Notes under the pieces: generated by a model
Told to the model about the DNA's origin: nothing
The model's input: only the letters and a program-made list of their open reading frames with translations
The model's database searches: none
Translations under genes and position numbers: made by a program
In this document: one piece after another, positions 1 to 12,800 of the stretch
Layout of the letters: each line of letters starts with the position of its first letter
Numbering within the stretch: the stretch's first letter is position 1
Assembly (NCBI RefSeq): GCF_035582795.1
Contig: NC_134367.1
Coordinates: 42,311,062-42,375,061 of the forward strand
Reading direction: 5' to 3'
Source: Mycteria americana
Lineage: Eukaryota; Chordata; Aves; Ciconiiformes; Ciconiidae
DNA: 64,000 bases

Positions 1-55
1 GGAATTCAACAAACCGGATAGCAAGATACAGCATAAGCAAGCACAGAAATAGTAC

Positions 56-3000
56 CTGTATCTCCTCTGTCTAGTAACACCAGCGACCCAGATGATCCTT
101 CCAATAAACCACTCAGGCACTCTAAAGTCTCTGCTGCAGCCAAGTTAATCTCATCCAATAAAATCCACTCTCCTTTTTTTACTGCTTGTGCCAGAGTACC
201 CTGCAAATAAGATCAATTTGTTAATTGTGTCACCAGCAGTGATACATCAACTAAAGCACCTGTATACTGGAAATACCTGTTTTGCAGTCCACGGGTTGAT
301 TAGACAAATGGTAACCCCAGACCTTTTAGAGCAATAGCAGTTTTACTGCTCTCCCTCAGTAACAGCAATTATTTCGCAAGTCACTGAAGTCAGACAGTTA
401 TCATCCCTATCAGCTACCATTTAGATTGGCTCAGATGTAACAGAATTAAGCTCTCTTATTTGTGCAACACTGCCTGTCAGTGATATCCATCACTGTGGTG
501 CATAAACTTCAATGACACCACTATGAGAATAAAGACAATTAATCTAAAGAAATCCAAACAAAGACACAAGCAATATTAAGCTCCTTGGGAAACTATAACT
601 TAATTAAAATTACACTTAAGTCAAAGGTTCTCCAACTATTTATACAGTCATTTTTTAGAAAGAGGACTGGTCAACATTTTACACACTTTACATAAAATCT
701 GAGAGCATATATTCAGATTAACAGGGTGACATGGAACAAACACGCATAAAACATCATAGTTTCCCCTAATCACACTTAATGTCATTAGAGTATTACACCA
801 TGCCTTTGAAACATTTCAAGAAGTCACTTCTAGATAAACAGCACAGATTCTTAATATTAAATCCTTCACAGGAATCCCCAGACAGGAGCATGTCCTACTG
901 GAGAATGGTCAAGATGTTTTTTTCTAATCTCATACACTTGAAAAGATGATATGACATACTGCTAATATTCTTTTATCGTACCAGTCCTAATTCCTATTAT
1001 ACAGCATTGAATTAATGTATTACCACAAAACATTCTCCCACCCCAACCCCCCCATCTAACCACCGCCTCCTTTAAGTAGCACACCTCGTTCCACTGAGTT
1101 ATCATGGAACAAGTTTTACTTCACAGCAAGATTCTTGCCAGGAAGTTATTTATATAATACTGATTGCAAAGTCTTTTAAATTCTCCTCCTTATTCTTCCT
1201 AGCATCAAAATGTATATCTCTAAATACCTCAACAAATGCAAAGAGAAGAGCATTTTCTGTCATCTTCATCTGTTGATGAGCATGATTCAGTTTAAGACCA
1301 AATGCCTCCCACTTTTCCTTCAGTGGTGAGCCTGTAAGCAAAACAAATTTAAGCTTGTACCATCAGAACAATAGCACAAAAAAAAAAAAAGTTTAACAAC
1401 GGTATTTTAATCAAGCTGTTTCAAGCACAGATACAAGAATAAGCTTGGCTGAGCAATGAAAACATTCACGTTCTACAGATGACATCTCATGAATTTTAAA
1501 ACAAAAGAATTTTGCTGATTTTTTTTTTTTTTTAAATTTAGCTGAACACTATTGACATATGGGTACAGATAATTTGCTATTAATTCCATTATGTCCTAGC
1601 TTAGGAACAAATACTTATGCTGGCAATTCACTTGGTTCCAATATGACTGTTACCACTCTCCAATTCCCGGAGACAGAAAGAGGCATCTCAGAAAAATAAA
1701 ACCAAATTTACAAACCTTATGACAGAACAGATTAGCAATGAACACTTCAGTATCAGTAAACACACTGTTGCTTATCAGTTATGACATTATTTACTATTGT
1801 ACTTACTTCAGTTATATGTTTAAAGTCACAGCCTGAGGTACATACGGCATCATAACGACTTAAATTGCTAGCTGTGCAAGTTACAGATTTCAGCTTGTCT
1901 TTATTTTATGATTGTCAATACTTGCAACAAGTGATCTTTAAAACCTCATCCTTTTTTACATTTGTGGGCATTTATTTTAATATCTGTATCTTTAGAAGAA
2001 CCGGTTAAAAGAAAAGGGGAAACAAGGTTCATAATTAAGTTTACTTGGCTCATACTGAATGAAAGCTACAACTTCACTTGTTCAGCAGGTCTAGAACCAG
2101 AAACCACTCCATGCAAGGCAAAGTAGCAATATTGCCTCTGTCCCAAATGGGTTGTGAAGTATGAAACAAGAAAAAAGTGTTATTTGGAGACAGAACCGCA
2201 ATGAAATAAAGAACTAGGCAAGTCAGCATCACCAACAGTGAAACCAAAGTCATCAGCAAGCTCTTAGCAAGCTTTTAAAGTCATTACTACCCTAAGAGAG
2301 CTTTTACTTTGGGGGGGAGGGGGGGAGTGTGCTGCTGTTCTGTTTTGCTTGGTTTTTAGAATACGATATATTTGTGAGACCTAATGAGGTTCCAGGACTC
2401 AAAAAAAGTACGAATGCATTGATATAGAAGACTGCCACACAAAAAACTAGGACTGTTCACCACAGCAAACAAGTGCTGAGTGGAGATCAGATGTCCAGGG
2501 CACCATAGGTCAGACAAGTCAACCTTCACCCTGTCAGACATAGCTAACAACAGTGATGGATTAGAAACTAAAAAAAAAAACCCAGACAAACCCAAAAAAC
2601 TATTCTAGCAGTATTTTGCATGTCTTGTTGTAGACAGAGATTGCATTTTTCAAAACTAAGAGAAAGTAAGTAATAAAGAGAGATGAAAGAAAAACAAAAC
2701 CCCAAATCAACAAACAAAAAATTCACTACTATTTATCTACTCTCTGCAATGGTTCACTGCTAATGATGTATTTGATCAGTCTGAATTCTCACCAGATGCA
2801 TTTTCTTTTGCTTCCTTATTAATAGCAGATTTATGAATATGCTGCATTAGTTTTAGCAGATCATGCCAACGTTTCTGCCTGTAGCAGGTCTGAATGTGTC
2901 CCAAGAACGTCTGATTTTTCTTTCTAGAAAATGTCTGAGAGAAGAGTTCTTCAAAAGACTCTCGCAGAGGTAGCCAGATCAGCTTGTTATCCACAGGCTT

Positions 3001-3863
3001 GTAACTGAAGAGAAGAAAAAGAGTAATTACTTATTTGTGACACAGAAACAGGAACTAGCATCCATGAACTAACAAAAACAGCTACTGAAACAACAATATT
3101 GTTTATGAAGGAATTCTGGTTTCCATAGTTTTTTACTCAACTAATGAGCAAAGTAAAACTGCACATATTTAAATGCATCTTATGAGGCAATTTTATGAAG
3201 ACAGGACCACCCTGATAAGTAAAATATTATCTACTACCAACCAGTATGTCCAGTGAATATTATATCATATTTATATTGAACAGCTTAGCTATTTTTAAAG
3301 AGACATTGGGTTGTGCTTTTAAATGACTTCATCACATACAGATGTGCACACAATTCAGTGAAACTGCCTCTGTTCTTCAGCAAGGACAACAAGGTCTCTG
3401 CATGTAAATGTGTTTAAGACATTTATACTACTATGAAACAGATACATGTCTAAAAACAATTATTTGACAACACAACCGTACTTGCATTAGAAGCTTGTTC
3501 TGATACTGCCAATTTGTTATGCAGAACAGACAAAACAGTAGTCAGTGACTCACCCCCCTAATAGATCTGCTGTGTCACTTTGTTGGTTCATGTTGATAAC
3601 CCTCAAATGGTGTCCTTGAAACAGAAACAGAAAGCACCATCAACTTGTGGGTTTTTTTGTTTGTTGTTTTTTAAGTCATCTTCATATAAGTTACAGTCTT
3701 CACACTTTATTTACCTGTAATATAAGCAAGGTACTGAACAGTTGAGGTTTTGCCAGTTCCTGTTTCACCAACCAAAAGCACAGGCTCTCCTTTGACAACA
3801 CAAACTGCAAGCTGTTCAATCAACACTGCAGATGGCCGTGTGGCAGCAAAGGTTTGTTTTGCT
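56..3863 (-). CDS. MDN1: MDN1 exons 14-18: AAA2 ATPase module (3' end beyond window)
   Basis: Exon 14 (3715-3863) carries Walker A GETGTGKTS at about residues 633-641. Exon 15 (3554-3614) carries NMNQQSDTADLLGG. Exon 16 (2793-3004) carries KLIWLPLRESFEELF and GHIQTCYRQKRWHDLL, an insert typical of midasin AAA2. Exon 17 (1228-1331) carries KEKWEAFGLKLNHAHQQMK. Exon 18 (56-200) carries Walker B WILLDEINL (D792, E793) and the GSSGSLVLLDRGDT stretch. Exon 18 ends in phase 1 at a GT donor; the next exon is outside the window. Confidence 0.94.
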
Positions 3864-6800
3864 CTGAAAAAAACAAAAGAAGCAATTCAAACCCAAGATT
3901 TATCAAGGAGCTCATTTCAATCTTACCTTTATTTTTTTTTTTTTAGATGAGTGGTTGAATTTAGGATTTTTTGTTTTTAATTAAAAAAATAGGTTTGGAA
4001 AAAATTGGTTCCAAGATACTTCTTTTTCTCAAGATACAACCTATAAATTCAGGGTTCCCAAAGAACTTCCTGGCCAGTGGAGTTAGTGCCACATACTACA
4101 AAAACCTCCCTTTACAAAGATAGATTCATCAGAATCTTGTAACAGCTGTGGATCCACACTGCTAGTCAAAAGAAGCTGAAAATCTCCATGCTTTCGCTGC
4201 CAGAAGTATGATACAGACAGCCTTAAAGATACACAAGGTAAAACTCGGATCACAAGAGAAAGAGCTCACATTCCTTTCATTAGAGTGAGAATACCCAATT
4301 TGCATTTTTTTTTAATCCTGTTACTTCCAATCTGTTCTATTCCACCCAAAAATATTCCAATTCACATAGAAACTACAAGATATTCTACCTTTGTACAGTG
4401 AGAGCCTGGGTTTGTTTCTTCATGAGATGCACTCTTCCGACAGAGACTTCTTGTTCCCGTATTACAATTTCTGGTTTATACAGTTCACAAAAGAACTCTA
4501 CCTGTGAAGAAAGCATCAACATTTCCAATACTAATGTTGCCTACAACATCACACTAAAAACATCCATGCTATGCTACCAGTGTTACTTTGCAGCAAGCTA
4601 ATTTTTCATGATAAGATTTTCTATTTTGCAGGTTTTACATACTCATCACCTAAAATACTGAAGGACCTCAGAAGTGTTATTGTCTGTACAAACAGCATCT
4701 TTCCATTTAATAACTTGACGATGGGTCTATGCCATTATATCTCTACTTCATCTACTTCCATGGTAGTTCAACTACATATACTTGAACCTGGGAACAGTTA
4801 TCTTGACTAATAATAAACAAACAACCTCCCTCAAAAAAACTTGGTGAATACCTCTGTGTAAACAAGGATATTTTGCCATTGGCAGAGGATAATACAATCC
4901 TGTATTGGAATAATGCTAAGGAAGAAGGACAAACAGAAAAATCCATAGAAGTCTCAGGGATCCATCTATCCACGCAGCTGGCAAGCTTTTCCATCTTAAA
5001 GTAATAAAGGAGGGAATTTTCTTCGCAATCAAACTTCCATAGTCAGAAATAGTTGATGTAATTGACAAAGTAATAATTTAGTTTAACTCAGCCATTTAGA
5101 TCACACACTCTTAACATAGAGAGAGTTACTAGCCTCTAGAGAGGTACTTGATTTTGGAATCAATGATTACAGAACAAGTAGTAAGGAAGGTTATGTTTCT
5201 CTCTGATCTCTTCACTTAAGTGTTTAAAGTTCACTACAGCCACCAAAGAAAAAACACATTCTTTACTACTTTGTGCATCTAGCAGTATCATGTGCTTAGG
5301 CAACTGTGCTGTTCCAGCTGTGTGACCCTTCTTTTACATGATGAGACCATTTGCAATCTGCTCTGATTGCAGATTCCAGGTTCATTGGAACTTTCAGAGG
5401 AAAAAAATGCAGCTGAAAATAAACCAGGAGAAAAACATAAATCCCGGGATAGTACACTGAGCAAAAAAAGTGTTTGGAACAGAGAGGTGGGTATAATTTT
5501 TAAGAGAAATAGCAGGACACATTTAAATTAATCACTAGAAAAATTGCAAGTTATAGAATATTACCAATAAACATCATGTTAATTATAGCTCAACCTACCT
5601 TTTTCTTGGAAATGTTTAGTTTACTTCCAATTACTTTTGCCATTTTCTGTCTGCTCCCTTGGTTGGACAGCATAGCTGTGAAACAGTCCAATGCCTGTCA
5701 AGGGGAAAACAAACCAAATTTTTAAATACAAATTTTGTATGATATGATCTGACAAGCACCATCTTAATTTACATGAGCCTGAACCCTATCCAGCCATGGT
5801 TAATAAAATTATTTTACTGTCCACAGATTGAGTCAAACAAGGAAGTAACGTTGTAAGATCTCACATCTTAAAACTACCTATGACTGATGCACACCCAAAA
5901 AATTCCAAACCTGGAACGTAAATTGATGCATAGGAAAGAAGCCTCATATTACAAGAAAAATAAAAGATCTTAAAACTTTTGCTCTCAGTCATATGCAATC
6001 CCAGCTCATATCAGTTAAAATTACATTGCAGCATGCTGTTTGTATGACAGTAGTAAGTCTGGACTGTCTTTCAGCACATTATTGCAATCAATTTTCCTAG
6101 TAGTTAGGAAAGCCTCTGATAGACAGATCAAACATTTCAGCTACCGTCCAATTGCTTCACATGAAACTAAATGTAAATGCTCATCTCACATTCCCAAATA
6201 GAGTATCTTGAGATTTGTGAGACAATGCTAGAATTTGGGCAAGCAATTTCTGGACCAAGTCTTACCGCACCTCCTGAAAAATATTCAGTGCTGTGGTTGA
6301 AGAATTACTGTCGAAGTTGTAAGCAATCCTGCTGCACCAATTCAGTAAGTCTCTAAACAGAAAACCAAAAAGATTTGGTACAATCGAGCCAAAATGCACA
6401 GCACCTTCTTTCATGTTCAGCTTAGGTCATTATGTCATCTCTGGCAATTGCACATTTAGTTGTTGTGCAAGTTGTACACGGGAAGACACATAAATAGGAT
6501 GCTAATTCTAAAGAGTAGCTGAGCACATAAAGACCAACATTATTGCTTCAATACTTTGCTTAGAAATAGATAATACATACTCTATTAAACCATAAAGTAA
6601 TTACGAAATTGAAAAAATGAAAAGCAGCAAGCCTTTGTCCTGGTTTCGGCTGGGATACAGTTAATTTTCTTCCTAGTAGCTGGTATAGTGCTGTGTTTTG
6701 GATTTTAGTATGAGAATAATATTGATAACACACTGATGTTTTGGCTGTTGCTAAGTGGTGTTTACACTGGTCAAGGACTTTTCAGCTTCCCATGCTCTGC

Positions 6801-9800
6801 CAGGTGCACAAGAAACTGGGAGGGGGCACAGCCAGGATAGTTGATCCAAACTGGCCAAAGGGCTATTCCATACCATATGACGGCATGCTCAGTATAGAAA
6901 CTGGGGGGAGTTGGCTGGGGGGTAGAGGTCGCTGCTCGGGGACTGGCTGGGTGTTGGTTGGCAGGTGGTGAGCAGTTGTATCACAGTTTTTTTTCTCCCT
7001 TGGGTTTTGTTCCCCCCTCTCTCTTCTTGTTTTCCTTCTCATTACAATTCACTATTATTATTATTATTTTGTTCCAATTATTAAACTGATCTTATCTCAA
7101 CCCATGAGTTTTCTTACTTTTGCTCTTCTGATTCTCTCCCCCATCCCACTGTGGGGGAAGGGGGTGAGCGAGCGGCTATGTGGTGCTTAATTGCCGACTG
7201 GGGTTAAACCACAACACCGTTCATCCAGAAAGGTATAAAAAACTATTTTTCAAGATACTGCTTCCCTATCAATAACAAAATCTTCCGAAAGGCAAGGAAA
7301 GGAAATGTCTAATTCTAGAAAAACAGCTGCTGTTTTAAAACTAATGGCATTCTTATGCTTCACAAAAATATTAGGTGCTACCCACACCTAGTATTTACTA
7401 ATTCACAAAGCACTACTGGTTACAGAAATTCCATGTGAGTAGAATTGACATTTGGTATGAGAGGAAGAAATAACTGAGCATCAAGCTGCATTTCATCATA
7501 AAAATTCCAAAATTAATAGTACACTACAGATCTGGTTATTTTCAGTCATCTGTAAGTTAGAATGCTGTGAGTATCTAATACAAAGTCATCTAGATCAGCA
7601 AATATATACAATTGCTGAGAACATTATACAGTACATTTCAGTCAACAGTTCTTAACTAGAACTGATATTTTGTGTTAAAATGAATTGAGAAGTAATCCAT
7701 ATGGCTTGATACCAACTCAGCACCACATATGACAAAACCTACACTTTTTCCTCAAAAAGTATAGCAAATAGGAAGTCCTAAATAATTCAGATTAAAATAA
7801 TGATTAATGTATCTTCTAAAAAAATTTCAAAATGAAAAATGGATTTTTCCAGTTTTTATGAAATTCCAGTGTAATTATTCAAACTTTTATCACTATTTTA
7901 AAAAAAGTAATAAAAATAACAAAGATAAACCCTTCTATCTCTGCAGCTAGCTGACTAAATTTCCTTCTAATAAACATATACGAAAAGACAACCTTAGAGA
8001 CAGTTCTCTTCCTTCCAGATTTGGTTTCTTATTTTCTGTTCTTGATTCTGATGAATCTTCTAGTATGTGCCTGGAGTCAGAAGCATTGTCTTCTGATGCC
8101 TGATACTTGTCTCCTGTAAGGTGAATGTAAATGTCTAGCAAGTGATCAGTTACAAGAGCAAGGTTGGGGTACCTCCTTTGAAGAACCTGAAAAAAGAAAA
8201 CAAACAGACAAAAAATATCTTTAGCATCAGAAGGAAACCACCAGCCCCTCAAATTTTAATAGGATACACTTCAATAGATACTCAAGCTAGCAAGCTACAC
8301 AAAACCACTCTCTCGGAATCTCTCATCTGAAGAAAATAAAAGTCATTGTAACTTGTATGATATTGATTTGGATGCCAAAAGTGAATTTTGCCAACTCAGC
8401 TCTACTCCAATTCATTTAATACATTTGCACAAACACCAACAGGAAGAACAAAAGGTACATTCAACCCTGTCTAAACTCAAATCATGATCATACAACTTTA
8501 CAACTGACAACAAAAGTTCTTACCTCCTGTCCTTTTTATGACTGAATTTTTTTGAGCATTCAAGTTGTCTATTAACTGTGCTGACAAAGACATATTAAGG
8601 GGCTAATTTTTCTTCTGTAATTTCCTTTCAGCTCAGTTCTCTCCACTAAAGCTTGCCAACCAAAATTATTGCTTCCCAAAATAAGCTTTTCACAGATACA
8701 GGCCAGGAACACTGGTCCTACCCTGCCAAACTAACTTTTAAGATTAACCAGAAGAACATGAGTCTATTTTAAAGACTAGCAAGTGGGTGTTTTCTACCAC
8801 TGTCTCTTCTTCTACTACTGGAGAATCAGTGTTCAACATATATATTTTTGTGACTTGAGCTACAAAGTTACAAAAAAAGAACAGAAAGAACCTAGTGGTA
8901 AGTGACATATTTAGCACCAAAGCTTCCTTTTTTCTTAAGGTTTTGACAGCCAAGCTTTACTTGAATATTGGTCCTTTCTGGAGGCCATCTTTGACATCAG
9001 TTCGGCCAGATAGCCTTTTTTAATACTGCAGCTGCGAGCTCCCTAGAATTCCTGCCCACATAGATTTATTTGTAGTAGAAGCAGCTACAGCACACAAGCG
9101 TGTGTATCTCCAGCAAACTGTCTCCAGAGGCCTCCCCGTGCATCTACTTGCTTCCCCTCCAACAAAATCTACAAGTACAAAAGGAGTGCTGTTCTTGCCC
9201 CATTCCTAACAATTAGCTGACAAATGACAAAATGGAAAAACACACATATATTTACGGTCACCCATAACTGTGCTGGCTGCTGAACAAGTTCCAAGGAGTG
9301 AATGAATCCTACTGAAAAACTACCTTCTTCATTCTAGAAAATTCAGAACTTTCTCCTCAACTCTTCTGCTAGAGACTATTCACCCCCTTTTCCATTAGGC
9401 AAGGATCTTAAAATCAGATCCTGTTCTGAGCTCTGTATCACAAGGAGAATCTCTAGAGAACTCATTTAAGACCTGGGCTCCTTTAATTTTTTTAAGAACT
9501 ACACGAAGCAAACATTCCCTAGAGATGCTGACAAAAGATGTCAACAGAAACAGTCATTTGTAATTGATAACTGACCAAATACTTTTAATCTCAAAGCTTA
9601 GAAATCAGGATTAGAGCAAGGTCATTTCCCCCCCCCCCCCCCGCCTTTTCCGCTCTGTTTTTAAATCTGTGGGCTCCAAAATGGCAAAGTAATTTGAGTC
9701 TTAGACCCACTCAAAGCAGAACTGTGTTTCCCAAGGCAAAAAGATTCCAGGAATCTTTGTCCAATTCACTTCAAATTTTCCTGACAAACTGCCCATTCAC

Positions 9801-12800
9801 TCCAAAACCAGCAGCACAGATCTGAAGCGATAAGGGTGTATTGTGGAACTTGGAGATGAAAATAAGGATCAAATTTATTACTGAAAAACATTTATTACCC
9901 TGAATTGAAACAATTATTCACATGCCACGATAGAGCAACACACACCATACCTCCTTGAGCTCTCCCTTGCTCATGTTATCCAGATGTATTTTGGTCCAAT
10001 ATTTGTCCAGAAGAGCAGCATGGCTGCTTTGCTGTCTGTACCAACCTCCTCCACAACTGAATATCCTAAATCAAAACAACATGAAGAAACACAGTATATT
10101 GTGTCTTGCTGAAGAATTCAACATTTTCAGTGCATTCCTGCGCATCAAAGAACATGTTACGTACTGCTGGTACAGCATAATGTGCATGCCTAGATCACCC
10201 ACTGTTTATCACTGTACTGTCACGTACCCTACCTTGCCTATCGCTGCTTTCCAAATTACCTGCTCTTTTATCACAGTGGTTTTCCCCCGTAGTGCAAAAT
10301 CTCCTTACAGATACTTGCAGAAAGATGACTGACAGTAAGTTAAGTCTGTCAGAAGCAACATACAGAATCTTTTGTAAAGAGAGGAACCTGACAGAAGTCG
10401 CCTGGGAAATACATTCTGCAGATCCTAAAGGATCTGTCATCTATTGCAGAGATGCAGGAAAAGCATTTCCAGTCCCTGTCCTCTCCACAGTCTTTCCTGA
10501 TTCTTTTTACTCATTCTTCAGGCTCGCAGTCCTTTCCATCATATATTTTTGTTCCATACATTTCTTTTTTTTTTACTGCACATATAACTACGCATCCCAT
10601 TGTAGAAGTAGCCTTGTACACGCAAAGCATTAGATATTGGTTTTGTGAGGGTTTTTTTTTGTTTTTGCTTTGGTTTTCCTTTGTTGTTTTGTCGGGTTTT
10701 TTAAAAATAATATTCCAAAGCTGGAAACTGTAACAGACTTATTGAATCTGCTCTAACTAGCCCAACAGAAACTATAATTTGCTGCTATACAAACTGTTGA
10801 CCAAGTATACCAAAGAAGAAAATCTTGGGAGATGAGGCAACCAAAGAGAGTTGAACCCAAGAGACTCAATTCCAGAAAAAAACAGATCAGATAAATCAAA
10901 AACTATGGAAGAAAGACGAAAGCAGGAAAATTTGTTAAAGTCTTTGAAATAAACTACAAAACATTTCAAACCCTATAACCATTTCCCTTCTAGATATCCT
11001 AACCTTTAAATCTTGATACAATATTATGTCTTAATATACAAGATGACATTTTGACATCTGATGCATGAGCCATTACTACAGCGAAACCATGAGGGAGAGT
11101 ACCCTAAATCTTCTTCTGATTAGAAAACATTACAAACCTCTACCTTGACATAAGGCTTTCACAAATCAGACTTTTTTAAAAATTTTTTTTCCTTCTATTC
11201 CTTTTTTCATGATTCCCAAATAAAATATCTTATTATAGACGCAGGGTTCAGTTAAAATTATTCATGAAACTCTTAAAAAATATCTTCCAGGGAACACATG
11301 TGTACAACTGCTTAAGAAGAAGGTGGAATAAAAAACAAAACCCAGAAAACCGAACACATTCAGTAGTCAGACTACCAACTGCCCCAAGATCAGCAAAACT
11401 AAGAACTATTTTACACAAGTACTGTTAAAACTAGCAAGTCAAGACACCCTGTGGATATTAATCATAAGCCTCTTTCACACAGTAATTGCTGAGTGGTATT
11501 TTGTTTTGGTGGGGGGTTGGTTTTGTAGGGTTCCCCCCCCGCAGCAAGTTTAATTCCTTTAGCCTTGTTGAAGTGACTTTTCTGTACAAAGACTGGATTC
11601 ACTCAGTAGTAATATAAGGCTGCTCTAAAGTGAAAAAATTCCTTTCACAACTTCTATGGCTTCTATTGCTCGTTAATTGGAAATTGCTAAAATACTCCTG
11701 ACCAAGTACCTTGCACTTGCCGTCTTTGACTTAAAAACAGGATATCCATGCTCTTAATATCATTTAACTTTACAAGCCTACCTCCTGGTTGCAAAAAACT
11801 GGAATCCCGATGCTACTTTTAAACAGTCACCACGACCAGGAATTAGCAACTCTCTTTTTTCCAAAAGAGGAATCAGCACAGAGATCTGGACAAGAGAACA
11901 AAATTTATAAAACTTTTTGTGTGTGTGTGAAACTGTAACAGACAGCACACCCATCCCCACTCATTTCACACTTGAGATGCTAGAGCACTCCACTGAGCAC
12001 CACTACATTGTCAACAACTGCTGTTCCTGCAGATTGCACTTCCAAGTGACACTAACAGGAATTGCAGAGTCCCCAGTAATTTTAATCAGCAGTGGAAGTC
12101 ACAGGTATAATGTTTCCCTATCTTCTTTTTCCTGTATCCAGATTTAATAAAAGAATGGAAATGACAGTCTTTACACTGCATGTCTAAATCAGAACTATTT
12201 GTTTTGAGTTGTCAAATGAATTATTAGACACTTTCATATCAGAAGCCTTATTTTCTTTATCTGCCTGAACAAAGAGGACCTGCATCTCAGAGATGTCATT
12301 CTCAAACATCAACATTTTTCAGTGTATACCCTGCTACCCCCAGGGGAATTTGGTATCTGTTTAAAGAATCTATCCTTCCATGCAGAAGGACAGTAATAAT
12401 GGTGGAAGGAAAAAAGGGAGGTAGGACCACAATCATTCCTCAGCACAGAGGAAGGCAAGGATGGAGACTTTGATATGGAGAAAGGAGACAGGATGCCTGC
12501 AGGGAGGACTTGAAGAAAAGGAGAGATGAATGTAGGATACTACTCAGGGCATGCTTGTGATGAGTGCAGTGAGGTGAGTCCACAGAAGCAAATAAATGCA
12601 TGACCCTCTGGCAGTGAAAAACTGTCTAGTATATATACAAGCAGTGTTTCTTGGCTTTCTTATAAATTCCTTATACTTCAGAAGCCTAGAACCTGATAAA
12701 AAAGCTGTCAGGTTATTTAGTCACACAAAGGATTCTTTACAGAACAGATATGAAAGAAAACAACTATCTGCAGAACGTCCATCAGGCCTATACAGCAAAA

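Noticed and set aside
6741-6971. A 76-codon frame in MDN1 intron 10
   Set aside because: It lies wholly inside the LTR and shows no retroviral protein resemblance.
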